Positions 10,771 through 23,030 of a DNA stretch of 64,000 nucleotides are shown here, one piece after another. This stretch comes from Eumeta japonica (lineage: Eukaryota > Arthropoda > Insecta > Lepidoptera > Psychidae). A program made the position numbers and the translations under genes. The notes under the pieces are model-generated. The model was given only the letters and a program-made list of their open reading frames with translations, made no database searches and was not told the origin of the DNA. Position 1 is the stretch's first letter. The number at the start of each line of letters is the position of its first letter. The stretch spans positions 62,001 through 126,000 of the forward strand of contig BGZK01001594.1 of assembly GCA_005406025.1 (NCBI GenBank), in the 5' to 3' direction.

Positions 10771-11399
10771 TTTATACATAGAACAGTTGCATAGAAAAAT
10801 CTTCAAACAATTCCATTTTAAATTACTAAACTCTTTACGGGCAAAATTAAATTATATATCTGAAGACACAGCAAGTAAATGAAACAATGCAACTTTTACT
10901 AGCCCCATTAGTGAGAAATATTTAATATTATTGTGTTATCCTGTTTACTTTGAGTTAAAAAAAAAAGTGCTTAGTTAAAAATATTAGATTTTTTGAACTC
11001 GCTGATTTGTTTGTACCAAATCGGTAATAATATTTAAAATAATAAATGTACTGCAAAAAAACAATACAAAAATAATAATGACTGTTTCAACAATAAAACC
11101 GACAACATTTGTTTTTATTTGCACTTTATTGACACTACCATTTTTATTTAACAGATTATGTCAAATGTTAAGTAAATAGTTTCAGCTAGACTTAATCTGT
11201 ATTCAATATAAAAGTGCTGAAACAAAAGTGTCTTTTACATTTCAAGCATATAAACAAGCTGAACTTTTTGTACATTTCAAAAGTCCGCTGTTTCGATGTC
11301 GACACTTAGCAATGTCTTTTACAGATTAGCAGTTTATCTTTTGAAATAAAAAAAAAACAGAAGACTTAATGCGCACAAAAAAATTTATAAGATCAAAAT
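10771..11399. other. AT-rich intergenic DNA
   Basis: No gene seen. It contains only low-complexity A and T runs. Confidence 0.4.
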
Positions 11400-11790
11400 C
11401 CTAAAACTATATCGAATATCCTTTTATTGTTGTTTGAGTTACTTTCATTTTTAATTTTTATAAATTCGGTTAAATTAAAAGGGCTCTCCGTAATTTTCAC
11501 TGAACCCTAAAAATGTATAGGATTTCCTTTTATTGGTTTTTGATTGATTTTATTCTGAACTGTATTAAAATCAATGAAATATAAAGGTCCTTAATAATTC
11601 TGACACAACCTTAAAATTGTGTCAAATATCCATAAACTGATTTACAATTGTTTTCAATCTCCATTACCATAAAATTGTTTTTTTTTTTTCAATTCGTTAA
11701 ACAATAAGGTTTTTAGTAATCCTCACGAAACCCTAAAGAAGAGGTGTTCTTGATTGATATTTTTAATTGTGGTTAATTTTGTTCTTTGGT
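11400..11790. repeat. Degenerate tandem repeat, period about 105-122 bp
   Basis: Units begin at about 11400, 11505, 11609 and 11731, each with a CCTAAAA/CCCTAAA-type start. Inside, the recurring parts are ATATCC(TTTTATTG) and then AAAGGTCC/AAGGTTTTTAGTAAT followed by TCACGAAAC/TGACACAAC just before the next unit. The units are strongly diverged, so this is an old array. Confidence 0.45.
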
Positions 11791-13390
11791 TTCATCCGTG
11801 TGGACATAAGACAATTGGGTTTTTTATTCAAAATATACAAAATATATTTTGCTGAAATTTATAGTGTAGGTGTCATGTAAAAGCTGCTACTTAGTTTAAT
11901 AGTTAAATAACAAAAAAAAAATGGGTGCGTGTAGTTATGTACGCGCGTGAGAATTTATACTTATTTGGCATCATTACAGAATAATTTTTAATTGCATGCA
12001 AATAATTAGTTACAATAAAATAATAAAGGCACTGGAAAAGCATAGTCAACCTATCAATTAGAACCTCAATTGTACAAATAACGTCAATTATATTAGAGCT
12101 TTTAAAAAAGTATATAAATACGATTTTTTTCACTAATATTTACGAGTAGTAAACAATATTAATCAAAATATTCAATTTAAATCACTACTGATTATAATTT
12201 ATTAGCACATGTATAATTCGCACTTGTAGGAAATTAAAGCACGTGTTTTGAAGTAGAAACTAGAAACATGTGGATGAATATTATAAACATGAATACAGTG
12301 ATCAGAGGCGGCGAGCGTGCCAACATGCGCGACTAAAAGAGGTTTCATTTCTGTTTTGTTGGTAGCACTTAATAAGCGGTTTAGCGGCCAACTTTAACCT
12401 GTTAATTTTGTATTACACTGATGCACGCATCTTAAAATTTCACTCATTATTTTTTCATAACGCACCCAAAGAAGTGTAACTTCGATAAATGTTTCTAGGT
12501 GGGGCATATGACAGAAGATGAAAATATTTTCTTCGGTAAATATCAAAGAGTAGCACATATTTTCCCAGTTCATTTAAAAATTTTGAGACGTCTTAGAATT
12601 TTTTGATTACGTGAATCGTGCCGGAAACAATCGCTCCAAAATTGTAGAAATTGTACCCTCCTTTGTTTCTAAATTGTATCTCCAAAATATGATTCAAATA
12701 ACGAAGATAACGCTTTGTCAACAAAAGGACGTAAGTGCCATGAAGATACGCTTTTGCTAATGCACTTTACTTTAGATTAGTTTAATAGTAATAGTCGACA
12801 TACCTATTTGTTTTTCCAGTTATAGGCGACCAAAGTTCTTGCAACTATTCTGTGTGGAAAATAGCAAAAGTTTAACAACGTAATTTTATAATCTGTAGTG
12901 CATTTCTTTGTAATAATAGTTTTGGAAACCAATAATGAAAATGGTAGGACATGTTCTTAAAGTTTTAAATTTTTCTATGATATCATACAAGAACCCTAAA
13001 TGTGTATTATTGCTATAATTTATATGAAAAGTCACAAAATATTTGTGATGTTTGTTTGTTGAAGTATCGTCAAACATTATTATTTTACATATTATCGTAC
13101 CATTTTGATAAACAAACATAATATTGTCAGGCAACTGGCTATGCAGTATCGGAAATATTTTGAAAGAATTTATCGTAACCTAAAGGGTGTGGCCTCTTGG
13201 CACCAGTCTCCGAAATCCGCCAAATGTAATAATCGCGGACATGTGTTTGTGTTTGATAGCACAAAACCAAAGCCTGATAGACAAGTAAAATGTGTTCTTA
13301 TGTGAAGAACTTAGATATAGCTTTCCTTAAAACTGAGTTTTGAATAAAATTAGCATTTGGGATAAAATTTTAGATATTTTTTTATCGTTG
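11790..13390 (+). repeat. Dispersed repeat family G (AGGGTTCCG family), copy A, interrupted
   Basis: Blocks here match copy B (18192-19648) in order: GCTACTTAGTTTAATAGTTA; TTTCTAGGTGGGGCA; GTGCCATGAAGATACGC; AGTGCATTTCTTTGTAATAA; AGAACCCTAAATGT; AAAGAATTTATCGTAACCTA; GCATTTGGGATAAAATTTTA. The match runs for about 1 kb. The copy is split by an insertion (11921-12487) and lacks a middle segment present in B and C. No transposase reading was found. Confidence 0.6.
11921..12487. repeat. About 570-bp insertion nested in family G copy A
   Basis: Copies A and B agree up to AGTTAAATAA and resume at TTTCTAGG; the intervening DNA is present only in A. The insert starts near GGGTGCGTGTAG and ends with CATAACGCACCCAAAGAAGT, so GGGTGCGT occurs at both ends in inverted orientation. 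The right end resembles 5527-5552. It is probably a small DNA transposon or MITE; the target duplication is unclear. Confidence 0.4.
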
Positions 13391-13845
13391 AATTTAAATA
13401 TAACCAACTGTCCACCATGGTCAAATGATAATTTAGATTTATATTCTGGATTACTATTTGTGAATGTATTATCCGGACAAGATGACGAAGTAGCTGTGAA
13501 CCTAGTCGGTTCCAAAAATAAATTGTCTAAATTACAAAATTGTAATAGAGATTTAGTATAGATTCTAGTATATTAGTATATTTAGTTTAGATTCTAATAC
13601 ATTAACAAGTATTTTTCAATAAATTTATATAAGAGTAGGAAAACTTATTTTCTTTTATTCTTGATTGGTGATTTTTCTAAGAAGTACATATAGCAATAAT
13701 AAAATAAATAATGTTTCTAATTAAAAATAGCTAAGTATGTAAGGATGTGGAGAAAAACAAGTATTTTGTTTAATTATACAGTATATTGTATAAAATATTT
13801 AGTTTATTAGAAAATCGACAGGAGGTACAAGACGTAGAATTTTAA
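13391..13845. other. AT-rich intergenic DNA
   Basis: A 73-codon open stretch at 13340-13561 has no recognisable domain and overlaps the repeat edge. I consider it a chance reading. Confidence 0.35.
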
Positions 13846-14785
13846 TCGATTTCAAAAAAGGAGGAGGTTTTATATTGTCCACATGATTTTTTTCTGTATG
13901 TTCAGCGATAATTTCGTTAATCGTGAACCGATTTGGGGTTTGTTTTTGTTTAAAAGGTTGTATTTGGAGGTAGTCCCATAGTCACCAAGTCAAGATCTGA
14001 TGATAGCTTTCAGGGAAAACGAGGTATACTCTCAAACATAGGCACGTACAGAGTTTAAGTTCATTCTTGTAGTTATTCAAGTTTTCGCGTGTGGCAGTAT
14101 CATCTCAAATTGTTGATTTGATCACGAAAGTTACAGCATTCTTTAACGATTACGAGACAGGCGCTAATACTGCGAAATTACTCTTCGATGGCTATTAGAA
14201 AAATTTAATATACACCGATTAAAATTAATTAGGTATACATTAATCTACCAACATATTTTCATTAATCTATGTGATTCCAACGTGAGAATTTTAGCAGGAA
14301 CAATCGGAATTCTTTAGCGTTAAAAAGGAGAAATAAAGTGAATTTATTTAATCTAGAAGCGAATGAAAATGTGATACGCATGAATTGTAAAAATATGCAA
14401 ATATTTAATTGGTGAAAATATATTTTGGTAGTTGCACTGCAAGTAAGAATGTGAAGACTCTGGAATTGTAATGCTATAATTACTCGATAACTAAAAATGT
14501 GAAACTCAGTTAATTAAAAGTATAACAAAACAAAAACCGCCTTCATAAAACTATTTAAATAGTAGGTTAAGTTGACTTCCAAAGCAACTTTACTAACTAG
14601 TTGTGTTTGAGTCGGTTCCAACTAAAGCAAAAATAAAGAGCATATAATCCATAAACAGGAATATGAACTTTTCAATTTTGAATCAAAAAGGATATAAATC
14701 TTCTGCTAGAAAGACACAACTCTAATTTTATATTCAACTGCAGCCGACTCCAAAACAAGTAATTAGTGCTTTTGAAGTCAGTGAA
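13846..14785. repeat. Repeat with inverted GACTTCAAAA-type ends
   Basis: The left end reads TCGATTTCAAAAAAGGAGG (about 13846) and the right end CTTTTGAAGTCAGTG (about 14770), giving short inverted ends. Internal text such as GAACCGATTTGGGG and CAAGATCTGATGATAG fits an abundant Lepidoptera repeat I recognise from memory. A second TTTGAGTCGGTTCC motif at 14610 suggests internal rearrangement. No coding is seen. Confidence 0.45.
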
Positions 14786-15554
14786 AATAATTATTTTAGT
14801 AGGTTTTGAATGCGCTTTTATTTTTGAAGAATTTGTTGCCTGTAAAGATACTTTATTTATGCCGTTATGATAAGTAGCTTAGCAACACGGGAACAAAATG
14901 AACACACACGCATATAAAGCCTACGAAGAGTTATAAATCTGTGGTCGGATAATGAAAAGGTATCTTACTTACGTTTCTTCTCCCAGTTTTGTCAATTCAG
15001 GAGCCATACTTATTCATTGACACTAAATAAAAAGCTGAGTGACCCTCACTCATATAAATTCATGGAAGAAGTAATATTTATTTGATAATTATTATAATTA
15101 GTAATAATGTATGTAAAATCTAGCTATTCTATTCTAATAATCGACTAGATATCACCCGCCCGTTCCGCTGAGCGTTATGCATGATGGTTTATGAAGCGAA
15201 GAAGTTTCACTCTCAAAACCATCTAATGTAACCTCGTAACTTCTAATTTACAACAGCCACATTTATTCATTTATATTAATTAATAAACTTAACCGAGCCG
15301 ATGACTTAAAGTCCACGCTCCGATATGAAATAAAAAGTTGTGGGATATGTCTCGGATGTATGTGGGGTATCTCGTCGATAGTGGGCTAAAATGTAAAAAT
15401 AATCAGAAAAAATGAAATGAATCAAAAGAGGGGTCCATCATAGACAAAGTTATACAATTTGGTAATTTTTGTATCCTAGATAAAATATTGGGAAATAAAT
15501 AGATATTGATTGAAATAAATTGATTTAACTGCAAGTTCGTCTTCGTAAGTCCAA
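14786..15554. other. AT-rich intergenic DNA
   Basis: No gene or repeat recognised. Confidence 0.35.
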
Positions 15555-16150
15555 AGGTCGTGTACGGATTTCGATACAGACCGAGGTGGAGATGCCTGCG
15601 GATGAACCTGAATTCTTCTGTACAAACCTAGAGCAACTCGTGTCGCAATTCTCTGTCGCCGTTCAGTGCTTGAGTTGGTAAGGAAACGTTACATCAAACG
15701 TCACAGCGCGTCTATCTGTGATGTAGAGAGATGTGCTGTAAGTTTTCTGACGTTTTCAAGATGCATCCCCTTACAATCGGCTAGGCGCATTTTAATAATT
15801 GATTCGTCCCAACATTTTATTTGACGTTTTTAAAATAAATACTTTTACTATCGGACGTAAGCACTTATATAGATCAAAGCACCGCGATGTTTTATCTGAT
15901 TTTTTAAAATGCGTACGTTTGTTATCGGGGAGGCCGCCTTTATGCATGTCGATGCATCGTGACGTTAAACGTAACGTTTTTGAAATACCTCACTTTACTG
16001 CCAGACGAGCGCATTTAGAAAGGTCGATTGCGCCGTAGTGTTTTATGTGACTTTCTAAAATAACCTTACTATTAATCGAGCACATGCTGAAGTACATCGA
16101 TTTGTTGTGACGTGTTACGGGACGTTGTCGCTGATTCCCAAGGTTCTTTA
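15555..16150 (+). repeat. Dispersed element carrying a 75-bp minisatellite, copy 2
   Basis: A unique head (15555-15690), matching 8105-8255, is followed by tandem units starting at 15747, 15821, 15896, 15971, 16047 and 16107 (spacings 74, 75, 75, 76 and 60). Units share GACGTTTTTAAAAT, ACTATCGG, GCGCATTTA, GATCGATGCACCG and GTTTTATCTGA-type words with many substitutions. A weaker unit may precede at about 15672. An open stretch at 15799-16038 just runs through the repeat. Confidence 0.65.
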
Positions 16151-16716
16151 ATATGTGGATCGTTTCAAAAGTTTTAGTGAACTGTCCGGCAGCCGACGAT
16201 GGACTGTGCGAGCGTTGGACTGCTACTACGAGGCACGGATAGGCTGTAATATATGTTTGTTATTATTTTAATATTAAAATGTTTTTTATCGCTTCCGTAG
16301 GGCCCCCATCTACAGCGAAAATGCGAATTCCCTCCGTGCCGTGAGTTCCAGGTCTGAGCGAATGGTCGAGGCGTCGAAAGATACTGCGAATAAATATTAA
16401 ACGATAGTGAAAAAAAAATGAGGAACTTCGATAATGTTTCGAGAAAACCGCTTAAAAGCGGTGAAGGTGGGTATTTTAGGTTGTTTTTAAAGGTAACTTT
16501 TAAATCTATTGCATTTAGCTATTTCTATTTTAATTTCAATTTCGATATTGAAAATTAACTCAATATTTAGAGTTCCTTTTTTAGTTTTTTTTTTAATAAT
16601 AAAAATTTTCGTAATCATGAACTTTTTAACATTGGCTCTTGCAAGACTCACAATTTAAATTAAATATAAACGAGAGCACTGATATTGGTCCAGGATGATG
16701 AAAAATGCTCTCTGTA
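16151..16716. other. Intergenic DNA
   Basis: No gene recognised. The stretch 16180-16250 is GC-richer and follows the minisatellite; it may still be part of that element. Confidence 0.35.
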
Positions 16717-17287
16717 TTTTGTTATTGAATTCATTTTCAATTTGATGGTGTATAGCACGAGATATATAAATTTTTGTATTTGTTTCATATTGTAGGTTAA
16801 CACTGAATTTTCATCAATGTTTATTTTTTTAGGAGAGTCTATTAATGCGGATGACTGTCACGGGAGGAGGGCAGATTAAAAATACAAAGGCGACGTGAAA
16901 AATTGAACGCCGCGAGAGCTACGGGACCGAAGGCGTCATTCATCAAGGTGGCGACGAGCGCGCCCCGCCGCGCCCTCCGCGATTCATTATCAATAACTTT
17001 CGCATCTAAAATGTGTTTTTAACGTAAAACTTCTTAATATTTATTTCATCGCTAAGGCACCACCGCTACTACTATCTGACGGAGAATAGGGGCGATTTAG
17101 TGGCGAAAGAATTTGGTTATTTTATAAAAAAAAAAATGTTTTGTATAGGTAAAAATTCATATAGATTACAATAAATCTTAATGTTTAATTTGTCTAATAT
17201 TGTGTGAATTATAAAAAGCTAAGAGAACAAAAAGTCTCGTGCTCTACATGACCTTCGGTTATATTGAAAATGAATTCAATAACAAAA
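16717..17287. repeat. Pair of 25-bp perfect inverted repeats enclosing a GC-rich island
   Basis: Bases 16717-16741 (starting TTTTGTTATTGAATTCATTT) are the exact reverse complement of 17263-17287. Beyond the perfect core both arms also share a GTATAGCACGAGA / GTAGAGCACGAGAC block. The 0.5 kb between includes a GC-rich island (about 16860-17000). This could be a MITE or an inverted duplication; I found no clear target duplication. Confidence 0.55.
16855..17000. other. GC-rich island inside the inverted repeat
   Basis: The region contains GACTGTCACGGGAGGAGGGC and a GCGCGCCCCGCCGCGCCC run, in sharp contrast to its flanks. No open frame is convincing. A conserved noncoding element is possible but not shown. 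Confidence 0.3.
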
Positions 17288-17289
17288 AG

Positions 17290-18190
17290 AATAAAGTAAA
17301 ACGAATAAAAATTAATTATTTACAAAACTAAAAATAAAATACGCGTTTATAAACAATTAGATATTTTACTGTATTTTACTGACAATATGCCATGTTTGTA
17401 ACGCGGTTCTCCGCCTGACTCCGCAGTAGTTTGTAAAAAGTTAAGGCTACTTCCAATCATATTGCGCTCGCTGCCCTGACGCGAGACTTACAAACTGATA
17501 TTTTTAACGACCCTTATATATCCAAAGTGGCCTTAGCACGTTTCTCACCTTAGTTTGGATGGGAACACAGGTTCTAATATTCACGTTGACTCATAACCAC
17601 TCCCCAGTACATCTTGTAGAGGGTAAGCCTATTTACCAAATAAATGCGCTAATTTTACAAAACCCAAACGCGGTTGAGATACGTCCTTTTGCTATCGAAT
17701 TCCAATGCCTCCGTTATGAACCTCTTACTAAAATTATGAAAACCATTCAAGAATGGAGTACATTTCTAGATGCGGCTAGAATACGTTAAGGTGTTTCAGT
17801 GCTTTGAGCTTCATCATCATACTCCGGTAACTTGAAATTGTACCTACGAGTGAACCTAATACAGCAAATAAGACAAAAGTCAGCGGCAATACAATACTTA
17901 TCGAGTAGGTAAATATAAATCTTCATCATCCCATTATGAAAACAAATTGTGTAATTCATATAATTCCAAATTGAATGTTGAAAGTTGAAAATTCGCATTC
18001 AATTCACCTCAGTTCAGGTCATATTTGACGTGAGGCGTGAATTAGCAACGGCTGACATTAAAAAAATCGAAGTGCGCTTACGCGGCGATAACATAAATCG
18101 TCGTTGTACTGAGATTTTACGATTTAATACTTGTGTTGAATATGACCGGAGTACCATTGGTTATTAATTTTACATATTTAGTATATTATG
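17290..18190. other. AT-rich intergenic DNA
   Basis: Two open stretches (17559-17789 and 17985-18167, +) show no domain. The second has a balanced composition but nothing I recognise. Confidence 0.35.
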
Positions 18191-18191
18191 C

Positions 18192-19648
18192 TAATTTTAG
18201 GGTTCCGAGTGGCACAAACGGAACCCTCATAGTGACTCGCAATCCTCCTGAGGATATGCTTGGTTGGCATGAAAATGAATGTAGAATTTACAAATTAGTG
18301 GACTGAGGTTATAAAAATAAAAAAAACACTTGTTTAGATGTTCGATATCTGTCAATCCTTCAATCAATATTCACCATAATCGTAGTGGAGAGGCAGATCT
18401 GAGGGTCAGCGGTGGGGTATGCTGCATGTTAATGCATGTTGCGGGCAAGCGTCTTATAGTTTCGTCATGTCCGTCGTTCGTCCGTCCGTATGTCACAGGT
18501 AATTTATTTAAGAACTACCGAACGTATATCCATGAAAATTTTAGTGTATGTCTTGTATAAGCCGCTACTTAGTTTGGTAGTTAAATAAGAAAAATAAATA
18601 TTTCTAGGAGGGGCACTCTATACATGTAATAGAAGCTGAAAATATTTTTTTTTACCAAATATCAACATGTAGCACATAATTCAAAAGTTCTTTGAAAAAC
18701 ATTTTAAGGTTTCTAAACAATTTTTCTGATATAGTCGCTCCAAAATTTGTGTCCCTCCCTCTATTTTTAAATCTTATATCCAAAATATATTAAAACACTA
18801 ACAAAGATAATGCTTAATGAATACTTTCAACAAAAATTATTTGGAACATGGTGGGATATACTGTTTTTGAGTTATTTCCGAAAAACTGTGCTTCTCAAAA
18901 AAGGAACATAAGTGCCATGAAGTTACTCTCTTTTACTAATGCAGTTTAGCTTACACTAGTTGCATACTAATACCATTGTTTTTCCATGTACCCACATACC
19001 AACTTGTTTCTTCCAGTTATGGGCTACTAATGTTCTTACAATTATTTTGTGCTGGAGACAGCAAAAGTTTTACAACGTAATTTTTCAGCCAGAGTGCATT
19101 TCTTTGTAATAATAACTTCAGAACTTATAATGAGCATGGTTGGATATACTTTGGCCAGTTTTAAACTTTTCTATATGTCATGTAAGAACCCTAAATGTTA
19201 TAATATATATGAAAACTCACAAAAATATTCTTCGATGTTTAATCGTTGAAGTATTGACAAACAATATTCTTTTTAAATGTTATTTGACCATATTGATAAA
19301 CAAATATAAAATCGTCAACCGACTGTCTAGGTTAGGTTAGTATTCTGGTGAAATATTTTTTTGAAAGAATTTATCGTAACCTAAAAGGGTGTGGCCTATT
19401 CGTAAACCATTCCTTTCCGAAAATCCTCCAATTGTAATAATCACGGGTATGATTGTATTTGTGTTTGATAGTACATAACCAAAAGGTCTGAAAGGCAAGC
19501 TAAATTAGGCTGTATCATTCTAATCATACCATAATTTTAAGATGAATTTTGTTCTTATGTATAGAACTTAGAAATAGCTTTCCTTAAAAATGAGTTTGTT
19601 TGAATACAAATTAGCATTTGGGATAAAATTTTACATTTTTCTGTAAAA
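18192..19648 (+). repeat. Dispersed repeat family G, copy B (most complete)
   Basis: It starts with a hairpin, AGGGTTCCG...CGGAACCCT (18200-18228), then TTTCGTCATGTCCGTC and GTCCGTCCGTATGTCACAGG, a head I know as very common in Lepidoptera genomes. It matches copy A through GCATTTGGGATAAAATTTTA at its right end and copy C in reverse at 40430-41100. The class is not determined; no transposase was found. Confidence 0.6.
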
Positions 19649-19929
19649 CAGCCGAACAGCGTCATCTCTCGACACCTTAGCTTTTTATAATCGTTTTGAA
19701 TCATCTTAAATAGTGGAACTGACAAAAACAATCATTTCTATGAATTGTCTTCAGATATATTTCTTAATTATTTTTAATGTAAAAGGATTTAGTAATTTTA
19801 AATTCAAACTGAAATTGTCTAAAGATTTTTCCTGTGCACCCGATATTCATAAATTAATTGGACTGTATAGACATTTTCTGGACATTCTGTGTTTCAGAAC
19901 ATTCTCTACTTTATTTTCTTAGCATTTTA

Positions 19930-20335
19930 GAGGGTCAAACGAACACGTTAACCACCGGAGAGCAGGTGGTCACCGCAGCCTATGGGCACCCGCTACCCCG
20001 AAGGAGTCATCGGTGCCTTGTTAGCCGCTTGCTTAAGAGTGGGATATTTGATAGAGGGAGCAGCATTGTGGTGAAGGGGACTGGGTCCCCAGAACTCCCA
20101 CTCACTCGACGAATTGCCAGCGGAAGCTGTTACTTCACATGTGTATCTCGTGAGAGGTGGTGCCTCACCAGCCTCTTATGCGCTGCACAACAACAGCCTG
20201 GTTTAACCACATCGACTATGAAATTATACTGCAGTCATTTTATATATTTCTCCATTTACTGAGTACAGGTATTAAATACTGCGGTATATAATAGTAATCT
20301 TTATGTACAAAAATGCGTGGAAAGTCTGATCATTG
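19930..20335 (+). repeat. Dispersed repeat family D, copy 2
   Basis: GGTGGTCACCGCAGCCTATG, then GTGCCTTGTTAGCCG, CCAGAACTCCCACTCACTCG, CTCGTGAGAGG, TACAGGTATTAAATACTG and GTGGAAAGTCTG follow the same order as the minus-strand copy at 10305-10770. The open stretch 19858-20262 runs through the repeat and has no domain. Confidence 0.6.
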
Positions 20336-21609
20336 GGAGTATCGTGCTTTAAAATGATTATTATTAAAACTGATTGCTGAAATAAGGGAATATTATTAAT
20401 TATTAGTATTACGATAAAATAAGTATAGATTTATTTTTATAAAATACAGTGTTTTTGTAAAACATATTTAATTATTATTATAAACACAAAAACTTAATAT
20501 TTTTCTGGTAAGAAATAAATTATCACAAGTGTCTGTTACTCAAATATATTTTAAGGGTACATAATAATTACATAAAATGTAGGAAACAATTTTTCTTCTA
20601 AGAGACCATCTTAGACGAATAATGTATGGGAATAGAGTAATGTCCTTTGATTATAATCTATTTCTCCTTTTCCGAGTTTAGCCAGAACAAATAGATTGTT
20701 TACTGATATAGAAACAAATTTGAAGGAGTTTAGGAATTTTTATGAGAGTTCATGTTAAAATCAAAGTGAAAAATATCTTTGTCATATTGTAAGGACCCTA
20801 ATGAGTTGTGGTTCACTGTTAACTATAATCAGATATGAATGCAGCAATGTTTTTAGATAAAAAATATTTATGTCGGTAATACCTTATCATTTAGTGATTG
20901 GGCGACGGTGTGCATTCATACGAGTAGGCGCAGATTAAATGCACGTTACGAGGAAAAGTCATACAAAAATTTGGTTATTTTGTCAATTACGTAAGAAATT
21001 GTTTCAAGTTGTTTAAACGCATGTGTTGTGCAGTGAAAAAATCAACGCTTGTCAGTAATAAAATAAAAAGAGCAGATATGATAAAAACTAATTGGAATAT
21101 AGTCAGTAGTGGAACTGAAATACAAACACACCGTCAAAAAATTCTATTAAAATTAATGATAAAATTTTAAACAATGCCATGGAAATTGAATTTTCTTTTG
21201 AAAATTATTTGCTAGGATTACAGCAGTTTATGATACTTATGTTAACTACATTAAAATTATTAAAATATTTAAATGTGTATAAATGAAAGAAACAGGCTTC
21301 CTGATGGCTTTTGGTAAAATAGTAGCCTGCATTGTTCCATGCTTAATACTGGTTCTTAATGCTTATGTTAATTGTGGTTTGCTTTCGAATCTGATTACGC
21401 AAAGCAAAGTTATTACTCTACTTAAATCGGATATATTTCCGACCCTACGAACTTTAGATCGTAGGGTCGATCGATGTCAACATTACCACACTCAGTAATT
21501 TTCAACAAGCTTAATTTGAAACAATTATTGCGGGATTTTTATAATTTTATAATAATACACATGATTTGATGAACGTTGAACAATTTTGATTCACAAACGG
21601 TTCCTCAAT
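20336..21609. other. AT-rich intergenic DNA with one hairpin
   Basis: No gene recognised. CGACCCTACGA at 21440-21450 pairs perfectly with TCGTAGGGTCG at 21459-21469. Confidence 0.4.
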
Positions 21610-23030
21610 AACCGAAGGTGAATAAGCTTATTCAACAGATTTTTTATGCCTGGGAGAATTCACGGGACACAATTGGTGTTTTCTGTGATTTATTCAAGAC
21701 ATTTGACTGCGTTCGTGGGTTATGACACAATAATCAGGAAATTATATGATTATGGTGCCAGGAGTCGATCTATTGGACTTTTATAGTCCTATTTAAATGG
21801 CAGAATTCAAAGAGTTGATGTTAATAGTGAGAAGTCGTCAGGATTTGCAACTAATATGGGTGTGCCACAGGGTTCAATTCGTGGACCATTTCTATTTCTA
21901 GCTTATATTAATGATGTACCACATCTGGTTAAGGATGGGCCTTCGATTGTACTGCTTGTGATGATAATTCATTACTTCTTAAGGCTTATTATAGGCAATG
22001 ATCACCTTTTGACGAAGTAAACAGTACCATCTCTGAAATAGTTTTGAGGTTGAGTAATAATATCTTGTTCTCAGTGACAGAAAAACATATTTTTTTCTTT
22101 ATTACAACTAAACTGATCGATGCAAATGCAACGGTTAAAAATTAGAAAACAGTTGCTGAAGACACGACCTTGTTTCTTGGTCTCACTTTAGTTGTTAAAT
22201 TACTATGTAATTATTATGCTACGAGATTAGCAAAAGGGCTTACTTGAGCAACACATTCGATGAAAGATATTCGACGATTTATTCATGAAAGCACCGCGAA
22301 ATTAGTCTATTTCATTTCCTTTCATAGTCTCATGGCCTATGAATTTTATCATGGGGCAATACAGCTGATATTAACACATTTTTTGTGCATCTGAAGCGAG
22401 TCGTTCGTGCCATTAATAACTTGAGATTAAAAGTATTTCTCAGAGAATTTTTAAAGATTTTTTTAACTGTAACGTAAAAATATATATGAAAACCTGGTAT
22501 AAGTTAAAAGGAAAATATAATCGTCCCAAAAAATAAGCGACATCTATAACGTTAACACCAGACATCAAAACGATCTGTCGCTCATAAAAACCGTCTAAGC
22601 AAAGTTAGAAAATCATTTAAGGGGCCAAAAGTGCGTTTTTTATAATAACATTCCAGCTGAATGTAAACATTTTCCATTTTATGTATTTTAACTTTCCGCT
22701 GTACTGAAGTTATATGTCAAGGGCTATTATATCATGTTTGAATATCTTAATGGAAAAATGCATGGAATTGAACTGCTCGGCTATCAGGTTGCTTCATGTC
22801 GTTTTTTAGTCTTGTATTAAGTTATTAATTATTTAATATTTTATATCGATGAGTAAGAAAAGAACAACCCTTGAGTTTCTTTCCTATTCTTCTCAAGGTG
22901 AATCAGATTTTGGAATGGGTAGTAATGTTAATGCCGAAAACAATCGTTAATAACGTAATTCAAGTGTGATTTCTATTACCTACAAAACAAAGTGATTTTT
23001 GATTTCATTTCATTTCAATAAAAGACTAAA
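21610..23030 (+). pseudogene. Jockey-type LINE remnant: reverse transcriptase and C-terminal region
   Basis: Three-frame reading gives TIGVFCDLFKTFDCV (near 21670), [39 protein letters not shown] (near 21850), [36 protein letters not shown] and, close to the end, NTRHQNDLSLIKTV and FYNNIPAEC. That is the RT palm order followed by the C-terminal region of jockey-superfamily ORF2 proteins. Stops and frameshifts are frequent, and the catalytic ADD motif is lost (reading LVMI). The 3' UTR probably reaches TTTCAATAAAAG near 23030. The 5' half is missing. Confidence 0.75.
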
